64,000 bases of DNA from Penicillus capitatus (Eukaryota > Chlorophyta), in NCBI GenBank assembly GCA_965649825.1, contig OZ287697.1, positions 1,488,001 to 1,552,000 of the forward strand, given 5' to 3'. Below the pieces are notes generated by a model that saw only the letters and a list, made by a program, of their open reading frames with translations, had not been told where the DNA came from and made no database searches. Made by a program: the position numbers and the translations under genes. Of the stretch, positions 1 through 11,469 are shown piece by piece; the stretch's first letter is position 1; the number at the start of each line of letters is the position of its first letter.

Positions 1-209
1 ACGTTGCTCTCTTTCTTTTCTTTTTTGTTGTCTTTGTCATCTATGCAGCCAACTACCTGAGAACTGTTCTTGATGAAGAGGGAGTGCCTTGCAAGCCTGA
101 TGGCGGTGCTCATCACATCCTGTGGGTCTATTTTTACCATTACCTGATTGAACGAATAAAGAAGGCTATTCATAAACTTTTCTTCGGCGCACGGCCGGCG
201 TCTGTCTAA
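1..209 (+). CDS. 3' end of a beta-helix/multi-TM surface receptor paralogue (partial)
   Basis: The open frame enters from the left edge and stops at TAA (207-209). The 68 visible codons encode the end of a hydrophobic helix, then a short cytosolic tail with the motifs EEGVP and PDGGAHHILWVYFYHYL. The same tail ends gene C (28000-28211) with only a few substitutions, so this is the last exon of a close gene C paralogue. By analogy the missing part would be a signal peptide, beta-helix, Cys stalk and multi-pass membrane domain. Homology to gene C continues into the downstream flank, which supports a duplicated segment rather than a lone exon. Confidence 0.85.
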   Translation, partial: VALFLFFFVVFVIYAANYLRTVLDEEGVPCKPDGGAHHILWVYFYHYLIERIKKAIHKLFFGARPASV

Positions 210-721
210 TAATCGGGCGTCTGCGCTCTGTCATTTTCCTTTCTGCTATAACCTACCTAGTTGTTAAGCACTTCCTATTTAATTTGAACCTATCTGTCAC
301 AACTGCTTGTGAAAGCCGACTGTTAAACAAGATTAATAAAGGGGGAAAGCGAGAGGCGATATTCGGCGAAAGAATAAAGAAGGGAAGTTGAACAGTCGTA
401 TCGCTCTGTGTGGACTTTCTTTTCCTGCTATTGTTCTGACGATATCGATTGTAAAGGGATCGTTCTGGGCGTCGAAGCGCGTCTGCTACGTCATACGCCC
501 TAGGAGAGGTTTTACACTGCTGAGTAAGAGATTGTGTGAGAATAGACAACTCGCAACGGTTGCCACGACGCGAGCTAAATCTCAGTCCAAGAGTGATTTC
601 GACACCTTAGGTGTTTCATGAGTAGTATGTCGTAAACTAGCTTCTCTGCTATCTCATTCATGCAGGAAACCGGAGGAATGGCTTCAGCTGACTAGATTGC
701 TGCGATAGTTTGCCGACATGG
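210..721 (+). repeat. Duplicated 3' flank of a gene C-like paralogue
   Basis: Positions 210-307 and 517-720 align with 28212-28520 downstream of gene C. Shared blocks include CTGAGTAAGAGATTGTGTGAG and CAGTCCAAGAGTGATTTCGAC. The alignment is interrupted only by the 308-516 insertion described separately. No convincing coding sequence is seen. Homology to the gene C flank ends near 720, where gene D-like sequence begins. Confidence 0.75.
308..516. mobile_element. Candidate solo LTR (about 209 bp) with 5-bp target duplication
   Basis: This segment is absent from the homologous flank at about 28290-28305. It begins with TGTGAAAG and ends with TTTTACA, the TG...CA termini of LTRs. It is bracketed by CTGCT at 303-307 and 517-521, and the unoccupied copy has a single CTGCT. 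It contains two AATAAA motifs that could act as polyadenylation signals. Its size, termini and 5-bp duplication fit a solo LTR of a Ty3/Gypsy- or Copia-type element, but no second copy was found in this window to confirm it. Confidence 0.5.
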
Positions 722-1532
722 TGACTGGGACAACATCAACATCTTCAACTGCGTCGTAGTCCATGATTCGACAACAGTTGGAATCGACACGACAACAAAT
801 CAGTGGGCAGTGGACACGAGTGTTGAGTGCTACAAGGGATCACGTGCCACGCTGGCTTATCTGTTGGCGTGGCCATTCTTCGTCTCTATACCTGTGGATT
901 TCCTCTAGCTCTTGCATTCCTGGTTGTCAAGAAGGTTATAGAAGACTACAAGGATGGATGGATGGATCTACGAAGTCAACGGCTTCGTGTACCGATCCTA
1001 CAGCAAAAGATACATCTTCTGGGAGTCCGTGATCAGGTTCAGGAAAGCCCTTCTCGCCGTCGTGGTCGTCTTCTCCTACGAACTGGGATTCAACGTTCAA
1101 GCTGTTCTGGCCTCTTTCGTCCTGATCATGGCCCTTTACCTTCAAATGAATTGTCGTCCTTACCGTAAAGAGTTCGATCATCTCAATGACGTTGAGAGTC
1201 TCTCCATCTTGATTTCTTCTTTCACGTTCATTTGCAGCATCTTCTTTGGCGTCGGTTACGTCTCAGATGAGATTCGTGTTCTCATCAGTGTTCTCTTGTG
1301 TTTGACAAACATTCTTTTCTTTCTTTACCTCTTCACTCTTTCTGCCAGGTTTGCTGCTGAGTACCTCAAGACTGTACTGGCTGGAGAAAGAATTCGTATC
1401 TCGTCGACGGATGACACATTTCGGATTCTCGCTACCTATTTGATTGATTACCTGTACGTTAATCCAGAGAATTTCGCGAAGCGATGGGGTAGATCTGCCA
1501 GATCGAATCGCTATCGTCGTCCTGAAGTCTGA
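722..1532 (+). pseudogene. Decayed last exon of a gene D-like receptor paralogue
   Basis: Positions 722-1532 match the multi-pass membrane exon of gene D (about 37238-38039). The match is in pieces: the conserved VHDS / YWAVDTSVECYEGS-like segment, then DYKDGWIYEV, YIFWESVI and the final ILATYLIDYL region ending at TGA 1530-1532. The frame is broken near 880-900, where bases are lost. It is broken again at 948-962 by an extra GGAT in a GGATGGATGG run. No 5' exons precede it, and it is joined directly to gene C-type flank. It cannot encode the full domain. The open stretch 954-1532 is the least damaged part. Confidence 0.8.
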
Positions 1533-1960
1533 AGTAGCTATATCATGATCCACGTCTCTTGTCTGATGGGGGATGAAAAAAAGGATCGAAGTCCTCCCCT
1601 TTTCATCGTGTCAATGATGTCGGGTATCAAGAGTGGACAGCAATTTGTCGATGACCTGAGTTTAAAGAGAAGCGTCTCATTGTTCTGTGATTTAACCTCT
1701 CCAACACCGTCGTCGATACACTGCAATCGCCGACTCCTTGATACAGTGCGTACAGCAATGCCTCACTCGCAGGAGGGGCATCGTTCCTATTCGGACATCT
1801 GCAGAGAGCAGCAGGCTGATTCGGACTCCCTGCTTGGACAGAGGAAGATCACCATCACCGGATGTCGACTGCGACGTGGCGCACGTTTAATGATTGCGAT
1901 TTGAGTGTTCTTTCCAAAACGCAAAAGTGTGATGAAGTGTGAGAACGTCTACGACACTGT
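1533..1960 (+). repeat. Duplicated 3' flank of gene D type
   Basis: This stretch aligns with 38040-38500 downstream of gene D. Both copies share a GGGGGATGAAAA block, a TCGTGTCAATGATGTCGGG-like block, TTTAAAGAGAAGCGTCTCATTG-like sequence and a CCAAAACGCAAAAGTGTGAT block near the far end. It is probably 3' UTR and intergenic sequence. I see no supported gene in it. Confidence 0.65.
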
Positions 1961-2105
1961 CACAACGGCGTTTTGTGGCAGTAATCGTTTCTGCGCCGCA
2001 CGTCTCGGTAATCGTGCGACATCATGCAAAGCTGGCAAAAAATGTGCACACATAGAAAGTCATTTCCCTATGAGATCGTCTACAGGGAAGGCAATGAAGA
2101 TGCGA

Positions 2106-2522
2106 TTAGGAACAAAGGGCCGACGCTTTTCCCGCTTCGTTTCCCACCACGCTCATTTCGCCAATGACACAGGGGTCGTTTATTGTGTAAGGCTCGTCCT
2201 CCACGAAGTCCACTTCATTTCCGTTGAACAGCCCACAGCACGAGTCCGTGTGTCCCATCTGCCAACCCGTACACCCTACACGAAACATTTCACCCTAGAG
2301 ACACACAAGCGGCATCTCACATGCGCAGCTTGTGCAACTTTCGGCACAGGAGAATGGATTCGCCGCCATGATGTGGATAGCAGGCTCGCCTGCGTACCTC
2401 AACCCGATGATGACAGGAAAAGCTAAAACCAAAGCCACCGGCGTCCATCGAAGCGTAAGGCGAGAGACGCTCGCTCGCCTTTGAGTTCGTTGTCCGTCTG
2501 TTCGGCGACGATACTTGCGAGG
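2106..2522 (-). other. Possible Cys-rich membrane-protein reading frame with an internal stop
   Basis: One - strand frame encodes an Arg-rich stretch, a hydrophobic helix (TPVALVLAFPVIIGL), then a Cys-rich segment (CAESCTSCACEM). After a TAG it continues as a second Cys-rich segment (GCTGWQMGHTDSCCG, then DEPYTINDPC) to TAA. The residue pattern looks protein-like on both sides of the stop. It could be an alternative 3' part of the small spliced gene at 2740-2423, entered through a different acceptor near 2500, or a decayed gene. I do not recognise the family. Confidence 0.25.
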
Positions 2523-2740
2523 GACCCGGGTTTCGTCAGCACTGTAAGGTAGACATACAGGCATCGACACCCGAACGACGGCAGACGTGTCGCTTACGTT
2601 CGGCATAGATGGAGGATTGCTCAACGTATGCCATCCCCACCTGCCGTTCGGGCGTTGGATTCGGTGACGGGGTAGATGCTTACCTCGAAGAGGCAGAGAA
2701 AGAGGACGGCAGTGGAGAGCACAGACTTCGGGTGGTGCAT
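2423..2740 (-). CDS. Putative small secreted protein, three exons, unknown function
   Basis: Proposed join on the - strand: 2740-2684, 2640-2598, 2541-2423 (72 residues). The first exon encodes a clean signal peptide, MHHPKSVLSTAVLFLCLFE. Both introns have strong sites: GTAAGC...GGCAG (43 nt) and GTAAGC...TTACAG (56 nt), sizes typical of this window. Splicing yields a mature region of about 50 residues with motifs ELLTKPGSLASIVAEQ and ALRFDGRRW, ending at TAG. A TATAAAAAG box lies 76 nt upstream of the ATG. Alternatively the second intron could use a later acceptor and read into the Cys-rich frame at 2522-2106. No family was recognised, and the model rests only on splice-site quality and the signal peptide. 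Confidence 0.4.
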
Positions 2741-2815
2741 GCTGCTCTGCTTGAAAAACGTGAAGGCTAAACAACCGGTGAAAAGACGCGAAATGCACGG
2801 TCGCTGACGCACTCG

Positions 2816-2825
2816 CTTTTTATAT
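2816..2825 (-). promoter_or_regulatory. TATA box of the small - strand gene
   Basis: The - strand reads ATATAAAAAG about 76 nt upstream of the ATG at 2740. It resembles the TATA-like elements found at similar distances before the receptor genes. Confidence 0.45.
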
Positions 2826-4462
2826 CCATGAGCTTCGCTCAGATGATCATGCCTCTGATCGAGTCCATCTTCGGATACAGGACACAACTGTCAACAAAAC
2901 AATCTCGGACTGTCGCATAGCGGTGGTGCTTGCGAGAGGCTTTCTGGAACGGCGCAGTGGTTCTTAGTAGGAAAGCGAATGTTGCATGGCGTTTGGAGAG
3001 GGCAGGGATCGTAGTAGTGTGAATAGACGATGAAGAAGGTATGGATGGTACTCTCGGCATCTCGTCAGAGAAGGCACACGCTGAGAGTCCATCATTGCGT
3101 GAGAGCAGGCTTGGGTAAAATCGCGACCTATGTCATTCTTTGCATGCACCTAGGATATGTAAGATGCGTCATCTCTGGCGGATCCCTCTATAAAGTGATA
3201 TCTTTTGAAGGGGAGGAGTCGAGTCCTCGGCACAGACTCCGCCGCCGGCTGCCATTGCCCCAGTTCGCAATGAATCGACTGTCTTGAATCATCCCCGAGG
3301 AACTCTGTTGCGAGATCAGAACAGCGACGTTGGCACGAGCTGTTTCCGTGCGTCATCTGAACGGAAATCCACAAGAATGGAACGAGGACTGCATTCGATC
3401 ACGCCTTCACCGTTTTCTGCGCCGCCGCTAGAGATAACACAAGGAGGTAGCTTCAACGTGGAAAACCATCCACAGATAAAACAACGACTTCACTGTCGAC
3501 GACTCTGGCTGGATGCTGACGCTTCTTGCACGCCGAGTATCGAAGAATCGACAAAGATCTCAGCACCGTTCGGCGCAGATCCCGTTCATAATTGGTCTCC
3601 GAGAACGGTGAGGTTGGAGTATTGAACGCGGGTCGGTCACGCTACCAGATTCCGATGCATCCTTCTCATGACGTCTTTCATCACGATAGGCCTTAATGGC
3701 ATCTGTATCCACGAATCCTTAGACAGTCATGAACACACGAAGGTCGAGATGGATACTCTCTTTCGGTCGACGGTACAATAAGCCACATACCGTCTCTGTC
3801 TTTGCACCTGGCCCCTTCTCTTCTTAACGCCTCATGTTGCTTTTAGCCGCAGCTTACATGGTCGATAATAAGAGTGACGAGAATGACAAGACTGGATATG
3901 TGGTCAGGCCACGGGATTGACGGAAGAACGCATTTCGTCTCCTCTGAGTCCGCGCACGACCTCTATCATAGGCGTGGCCGGAGCAGTCTATCGCGACGAA
4001 AGTCGCATGGAGGCGGCAAATCCGTCACATCAACTCGTACAGGGAGTACTGTCGATGACGTGACAGCCAAGCTTGAATGCTAACGCAGAGGGCTTCGTCG
4101 TCATGGAGGTCGAGATGACTCGGAAGGAGTCTGCCGCCGTAACGCTCTGCCAACGCAATTGACGTATTCCATCGCCGTTCGCATCGCCGACAAGACAAAG
4201 CCAGCTGACTGGAAGGCAGCTTCTCGCGCTCTCATAGCGACCACTCTTACCACACTTGAGTCGTACAACAACGAGCAGACAGTCTTGGCGCAAGCGAGAC
4301 AGAATTCGAGTGTCCGACAGCTCCGGTGGCTGCCTCAAGTCAAGGCAACCGAAAACGCACCGCGTGACTTGCCATAGACTAAACTCAAGCCACATACTCC
4401 TTCTCACTCGGACACGATGACACTCTTATTCATATAATCTTATGGATGACAGTACTGCCTTG
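2826..4462. other. Intergenic, no supported gene
   Basis: Open frames here are short (longest 125 codons at 4030-4407, - strand). They lack signal peptides, recognisable motifs, strong splice pairs or similarity to the paralogues. I see no RNA gene or repeat copy. The end of the stretch (from about 4460) is the promoter of gene A. Confidence 0.4.
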
Positions 4463-4464
4463 TT

Positions 4465-4475
4465 GGATATTTAAG
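4465..4475 (+). promoter_or_regulatory. TATA-like element upstream of gene A
   Basis: The sequence GGATATTTAAG lies about 65 nt before the ATG at 4538, a spacing like that in the other family members. Confidence 0.35.
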
Positions 4476-4537
4476 CAGTGACTCACCAGTTGTGCGTATT
4501 CGCTCTCTTTTCGCGGTAAAGACGTGCAACGGCAACG

Positions 4538-7500
4538 ATGCTATGCAAAAACGCGCTCTTGCTCTTGCTCTGCCTTTCGCCGTCTCTGTCGGCCTCGCCT
4601 CCTGCCGAGTTCGACGGGAGACGACAACAAGGGGAACCGTCCTCCGCGTCGGATCTGTCAGGTATGGCCCTCTTCTTCGACGCGCTCTGCCTTTCCGAGT
4701 CACCAACTCACGCAAACTCTGCCTCGCAGAACGCAAAGCGCTGTTTTCGACAGAACCGGCTTTACCTAGTAAACAGTCTCTCACACGTTCCCTAGACAAC
4801 GCAAAGAATGTGACCCTCTCTTGTCGCCTGCGCATATGCCGCAGTCACCTTCTTCTGTCTCGTTTAGAATGCCAGTCCCGGACGAACGCTGTCCCAAGAC
4901 GGTGCCTTCTCTGGAGAGGACTCAGGTACTGTCCTCGTACATCGTAGATACCATATATTGATACCGTATCTGCCCAGACTTCGAGTGCTCTCTCGGTCAG
5001 AGGGCGATTCGTCGGTTTGTCGACGAGGATACGAGAACGTGGCGCGTGACTGCCGCCGTACTCGACGAAATCGAACACGACGTGCAGTCCATCATCAACT
5101 GCAGCGAAGACGGCGATATCTTCTTGTTCGATGTTATCGGCACCGTTCGCCTCGCCAATCGCGTGACGTTCTCCAAGAGGCTCACACTTGACGCCAACGA
5201 CGAGGATGCCCCGAGCACAGACAACGCAAGTGTTGCTTCCCCGACGAGCGCCACGTTCGAATGCCCCCAGGATAACGAAGGCATCTTTACGATCCAGTAA
5301 GCATCTTGCTGACCCTCGTGATGCGTTTGCTCATCGTATCCGATCAGGGCGAATGGCGTGCGACTCGAGAATCTCATTTTCAGAGACTGCATCTTTGACG
5401 ATCCTTACAGATCCGAATCCATTATCGCGGCTACCAGCGAATGCAACGGAGGTGCGAACGCCACGCTGACGTTCAGCAATGTGCAGTTTGTGAGCAATCG
5501 ACTGGTCGGTGCCGTCGCCGTCCGTATTCCAACGACTTCCTGTACGGCTGTCAAGATGACCAATGTCGCATTCGTGAACAACACGTGTCATGGGCGTACC
5601 TGCGGCGCCGTTCTGTCGACTGACAACGAACTCGTGGAATGCACCTTCGAGGACAATCATCTGGACGATGACGCAGAAGACGACCGTCCTTTCATGCTGT
5701 CCGTCCCGACTGGTTCGACGACAATGGCTCGAGGCATCACTGTGGAGAAGAACGCCGTCGGACTGCTCAAGATTCTAAACGGCTCTCTGACGCTGTCGGC
5801 ATCGACCTTCGCCAAAAACCGCCCAGGTGATGACCGTCCGTTCGGACCTTTGATTCACTTCATCGACGCCGAAGCCACATTTGAATCGTGTCGCTTCGAA
5901 GAGAACGGCGGATCGAGTGATGGATCGCGGATGATGATGGCGGAGAGCTCTGATGTGACCCTCAGCGACTGTCATTTCGTCAGAAATTTGGCGCATTCCG
6001 GCGGCGTGCTGTATCTGGATTCAAGCAGTGTCGTGATCGACAGGGAGTGTCAGTTTGCATCAAATGCGGCGTCGTTGAATGGAGGCGTCGTCTATGCACT
6101 CGCGTCCAAGATCTCAACATCGAACACTGTCTTCAGCGAAAATGAAGCAGATCGCTTCGGAGGGTGCTTTTATCTCGAATCCGACAGTAAACTGAACGTC
6201 AGTTCTGACGCGCTCATGACGAAGAACGTTGCGGGGAGTGGCGGAATGGTGGCGTATCTCGATAATTCGACGGCCAATCTCGCAGATGCCGTTTTCGAAG
6301 GCAGCCCCGGATCGGCTTCTTATGGCGGCGCCTTTTATGCGCGTCGTTCTAGGATGGCCGTGCAAAACTGCACATTTAGTGGAGGCTTTGCGACCAGAGG
6401 AGGATACGTTAGCGCCGAAGACGCCGTTCTTGAGTTCACGGCATCGAACTTCTCTGGCGGAAATGCAGTTATCGGCGGCGCCTTTGCACTTGGGAAGGAA
6501 TGCAAGTTGGACATGCGAGATGTTCGTATGGAAGGAAACGAAGCTAAAGAGAAAGGAGGAGCCGTCTATGCGATCGGCGGTTCGAACGTCACGGTCAGCC
6601 ACTCCCAGTGCATCTCCAATGAGGCGCTTGGAGAGGGCGGCGGTGGATGCTTCTTTGTGGAATCTTCCTCGTTAACGCTGCTCGATACCGTTCTCTCCGA
6701 AAACAAAGCTCCGAATACCAATGGAGGCGCCGTGTCTTGCCGAGAGAGCTCGACACTGTCCGTGAACGCGTCCGAGTTCTCGAAGAATGAGGCGGCATTC
6801 GGGGGCACCATCTCCTTGTCTTCCAGATCCAGAGCAGACATCGAGTCTTCCAACATTTCCGACAGTCGAGCTAGCCACTCTGGCGGCGTGTTCTTTCTCG
6901 ACACGGCAGAAGTCGACCTGTCGCATTGCAAGATCTCCGTCAGCAGAGCTGAGCAACAAGGCGGTATCCTTTACGCTTTGGCCTCGACGGTGAGCGTTTC
7001 GCATTCGCAGCTCAAAAACGGTTCTGCTGTCGACGGGGGGTGCCTTCATCTGAGCGATGGCACGAACGTCTCTATCCACGACACATCTCTGACGGCATGC
7101 GACGCGAAAGAGGACGGCGGTGCGGTGTGGATTGCCGATGCCTCTGAATGCAACATCTCCGGTGGCGTTTTGGAGAGGAACATGGCGAACGCGTCAGGAG
7201 GCGCCGTCTACGCTGCCGGACGCATTCTGACGATCCAAGACACGCACATCACAGACAACGAAGCTCAAGAAGGCGGCGGAGGCGGCGTCTACGCCTCTGG
7301 AAGGTCGGAGCTGAATTTGATTCGCGCAAACTTGACCCGCAACAAGGCGAAAGAAGGAGGAGCGCTGGCGATCGTAGGCAGCCATGCAGCGACAGTGACC
7401 AGCTGTCAGTTCTTTCAGAACTCGGCCAGCGACAGAGGAGGCGGCTGCTATCTTGACCACGCGCACACTCGTTTCATAGATTGTGGCTTTCGAGACAATC

Positions 7501-10500
7501 GTGGAAGGCGTGGAGGTGCTCTTGGTGTGTGGAGGTATTCCGAGGCGAATTTGACAGACAGCGTGTGCAAAGAGAGCGTTGCAGAGGAGGACGGCGGCTG
7601 CCTCTTCGGCGGCCATGACAGTCGCGTAAACATCCGAAACGTTAGCCTGGTGAACTGCACAGCAGAGCGCAATGGTGGCGGCATCCACCTTGAACAGTCG
7701 ACGAATCTCGATATCGCGAAAAGCAGCTTCCTGGAGAATCGTGTCGAACAGAACGGCGGGGCCATTTTTGCGACAACGTCCAAAGTCAAGGGCACCGATC
7801 TGGTCTTCAGGACGAACACGGCAAGACAGAGTGGCGGAAGCGTACACTGCGCAGAGCACTGCGAAATGGACATCGCTAATGCGGTCTTCGCCGACAACCA
7901 CGCTGACGACGGAGGTGCCGGTTGTCTCACCGATGGATCCAGCATCGCCATTCGCGGCTGCCAGTTGAGCGGGAACGAAGCCAAAAGAAACGGCGGCAGT
8001 TTCTACGCCAATAAGGCGACGCTCCATGTATCGGATTCGCAATTCGACAGGGGGCTTGCTGGGATCGACGGAGGGTTTGTAAGGTTGGACAATGGCAGTC
8101 GCATCATTGTCCAGAACGTCAACATGACAAAGGGCGAGGCCAAAAACAGCGGAGGAGCGATGTCCATCGACGATTCCGAGTTCGGCGCCGCCGACTTCCG
8201 AATCGAGAAATGCATCGCCCGATTCGACGGCGGTGCAGTGCACATGCGCAACGCTCGGACATCAAACTGCACCAGATGCCAGTTGACGGAAAACAAAGCC
8301 GAACGCGGGGGAGCCGTCGCCGTTGAGCACACGGAATCGTCTTCGGTGGAATGGTGCTTCGTCCAGTCGACACTGCATGACAACACGGCGTCCTACGGAG
8401 GTATGTCCCCATGTGCCTCAAGCTCGGATACGAAGACGTGCTGTGCAGGTGCGATTCATCTTCTGGAACCACAAGACGGCGAAAGACAGAGTGCGACAGA
8501 CCAAGGCCGACCACTCTTTGGCTTGGTTCGCACTGAACTGTCCCGCAACGTGGCGGAGGTCGGCGGCAACGACATCCTTGCCTTCGATCTCACAGGTGTG
8601 CGTTTTATCTGCGATGATGATGCGTCTGCGACAACGGCCAAGTCGATCCCTTCGCGAGACGAACTGGAGAAAGCGCACAGACTGGATGCGGAAGGCGTTA
8701 CGTGTCCGGAGTGGCGAAACGGAGACGGCGGTGACATGACGACGTACGTCCGTTCCGTGGAGAAGACGCTGTTTTTTCAGCAAACGAACGAGAGCGTTTC
8801 TGTCGATGGCGATCGCCACACAATACGAAGCCATGCGAGTGGGACGCCCCTTCCCACGATCGTCTTTCGGTCCCTGACCCAGCTGGGGCAGCCTTCGTCT
8901 CTCGGCCTGAACCGGGGTGTGATTTTGGCCAAGACCGAATCGGGTGACTTCTTCTCGGGTAACTTGCAGGTCGACCTGCACAACGGAACCGGCAATTTCT
9001 CGAGCATCGTCGGGTTTCATAATCCTGGAAGCTATGAACTCCGGATCGCTTTCAGTGAGGACTACCTACCAGACTTCGTCGTCACCGTCGAGATTCGTGA
9101 CTGCCGCATTGGCGAATCGGTGACGGCCGGCGGGTCGTTCTGTCGCCCGTGCAGCGGAGCGACGTACAGTTTCTTGCCAGATCGAGAGGATCTCGGCTGC
9201 CTGCCGTGCCCGGAGAACGGAAGATGCAACACATCGACCATTCAGCCGCTGCCAGGTTACTGGCATCCCTGGCCGTGCTCCAGTCATCTTCAGAAATGCC
9301 TGACGGAGCAGGCATGCGACTTCGACCAGCGCGAAGAGCGACTCTACGAGCTGACGAAAGATATGGAATCGTGTCACATGTCCGACGACCTTGACGACCT
9401 TGTAGACAAATACGGAGACGCCCAGTGCGGCACGGTATGGCTGCCCCTTCTCTATCTGAATGCTTTCATGGTGGGTATTAGGGTCACACGGGTCCGCTGT
9501 GCGGTTCCTGCAAGCCCGACTACGGCAAGGCTCAGTTCTTCACCTGCGAGGAGTGTTTTGCCGATGGGGTGAATGTCTTGCTCTACCTCCTGTCGATCTT
9601 TGTGTTCTTGGCTTTGGCCGCGATTGCAATGAAAACGAATCTCGAACCCGATGACCAGCATCCGGGATCGAAGGTCGTCGTCGAGATCTTCAAGGTAAAC
9701 ACATGATCATTCGATGCCTGTCTGCGAGTGTGTTCCGTCAGATTGCGGTGGACTATGCGCAGGTGACGGCCATTGCTATCTCCATCAACGTCTCCTGGAG
9801 CACGACGCTCTCCAAATTCTTCGAAATTACTGGTATCGCACTACGACGCCGAGTCTCTGTTGTCTCAATCCGTTATCTGTTCTTAGAATTGATCAGCGGC
9901 GTCATCACGGAGGCCATCGAAAGAGCTGTCCATTGTCTCCTGCACGAAGATGATGCCGACATCGAGCGCGCCGTCTTTGCCGTCGTGATGGACGTCGTCA
10001 CGGTCCTCGGCGTCCTGCTCCTATTCTGCGCATTCTGGGGAATCGTCGCCGTCATTCGTCACGAAGACTGGTGTTACCTTTGGAAGAGAGCGGGAATGAG
10101 TTTCTTCGTCGTCTCCTACTTGGGCTACATCTCGCTGACGAGCACATCCATCCACATCTTGACATGTCTTGAAGTTCACGACTCGCTGGAAGTCGCGAAC
10201 AACAGCACGAGATCCTACTGGGCAGCAGACACGAGTATCCGGTGCCACGAGGGATCTCATGCAGTTCTGAAGCATACGCTCGGCTGGCCACTCCTTGTCG
10301 TTTTTTCGTTCGGATTTCCCGTCGCCATTCTGTGCATCACCCTCTTTGCAGACCGACAGGATAGGGATCAAGAAGACCGGCGAGAGATCCTTGGATTTCT
10401 GTATCAGTCCTACAGGGAGCCGTATCGTTACTGGGAAACGATCGTCCTCTTAAGAAAAGCAGCTCTGGCCGTCGTCGTCATGCTCGCCCATCCACTCGGT

Positions 10501-10905
10501 CCAAATCTACAAGTCATGTTCTCAGTTTCCGTCTTCACAGTGGCTCTCTATTTGCAGACCGTTTACCGTCCATTCGGCGAAGATGAGAACGAGCGGAATG
10601 GCCAACAGGACGCGGCAGACGGGCAGAACGGCAAACAAGATGCGGCAAAGGAACTGGATCGACTGAACGACTTGGAAAGCATCTCGCTTCTTGTCTCGCT
10701 GCTGACGTTCGTCTCCAGTCTCTGTTTCAATGCAGAGAACGCGTCGTCTGGCGTTCGTTTGTTTGTCAGTCTGGCGATTCTGGCGCTGAATCTTGCGTTC
10801 TTCTCGTATCTCGTTTTCGTTTTCTCAAAGAAGTTCTGCACATGCTGCAGAGCTGATCCCAACATCCAGCCTATTCCATCTGGTTCGAGCAGCGGTACGG
10901 TATAA
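4538..10905 (+). CDS. Gene A: Pmp-like beta-helix / Cys-rich / multi-pass membrane surface protein (1989 aa)
   Basis: Proposed exons: 4538-4768, 4868-4925, 4978-5296, 5348-8400, 8449-9434, 9482-9694, 9742-9832, 9887-10905. Every splice keeps the frame. Residues 1-20 form a signal peptide (MLCKNALLLLLCLSPSLSAS). Residues 97-203 are the N-terminal module with the RTW motif. About 205-1430 are right-handed beta-helix repeats with GGA[VFI]Y and F..N turns, similar to chlamydial Pmp repeats (PF02415 type). About 1433-1565 are a Cys-rich stalk with CLPCPENGRC and GHTGPLCGSC. About 1570-1960 hold roughly nine hydrophobic helices, with the conserved YW..DT..C.EGSHA, Y..PY.YWE and YRPF segments. It has an extra 99-nt intron in the 5' region that genes B-F lack. 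The role is inferred as a plasma-membrane receptor, adhesin or channel. The family is clear; the function is unknown. Confidence 0.85.
8401..8448 (+). other. Conserved-position intron of gene A, 48 nt and translatable
   Basis: GGAG|GTATGT ... GTGCAG|GTG is a good intron at the same phase-1 position as introns in genes B-F. Its length is a multiple of three and it has no stop, so an ORF-based view reads through it. Removal restores GGAIHL-like sequence aligned with the paralogues. Retention would add 16 residues. Confidence 0.75.
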
Positions 10906-11469
10906 GTATGCGCTGCCGAACAGCCGATTACGCGTTCGTCGTCGAATGTCGTTGTTAGCCTTATCTCTGTTACCGCTTCATCGTTTTTATGCTCTTTTTG
11001 CGTCAAGGCTATCCCGATTAGCCTCTGATCTGTGATGGGACGGGTTTGGCGGTGAACCGCACGTAAATTATGAATCGTCATGGAACGTTATGGTCTGTAT
11101 TCGATGTATCTTTTGGATAACATTTGCCAAATGGGTTCGTTTAACGCATCGATCTATTGGACGACGTATTGTCGATGACGACTCGGGTTCCGTGCAGAGA
11201 CAACCATCCCTGTGACGATTCGACGCTGATGCATAGAGCCAGCTCGTAAACGACAGCCAAGGCCTCCTGCGAGGTTTACAGATTTCAGAGTTTTCGACAT
11301 GGATGAACCAAAGCGACCGAGAGGGCGCTTCACGACACGAATCGACCGTCGCCTTTCGTCGGTCGACGACCGTTTCGTTCCCTATCAGACTACGACTGCT
11401 GGTTGGAAAGGGAACAGACGCCCACGTACGATACAACAGCGTCGTTCACACGTGCATCGTGAAGGACGC
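10906..11469. other. Intergenic between gene A and a decayed paralogue
   Basis: This contains the 3' flank of gene A and probably the unrecognisable 5' part of the pseudogene that becomes alignable at about 11470. No intact gene, promoter or repeat copy could be supported. Confidence 0.4.

Noticed and set aside
7194-8243. 349-codon ORF on the - strand inside gene A
   Set aside because: It is a shadow of the GC-biased beta-helix codons, with no signal peptide, domain or splice support. Similar shadows occur opposite genes C-F.
4538-9434. Chlamydial or other bacterial DNA because of Pmp-like repeats
   Set aside because: Multiple short introns, an eukaryotic-type Cys stalk and multi-pass domain, and flanking retrotransposons place it in a eukaryotic genome. 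An ancient transfer of the repeat module cannot be tested here.
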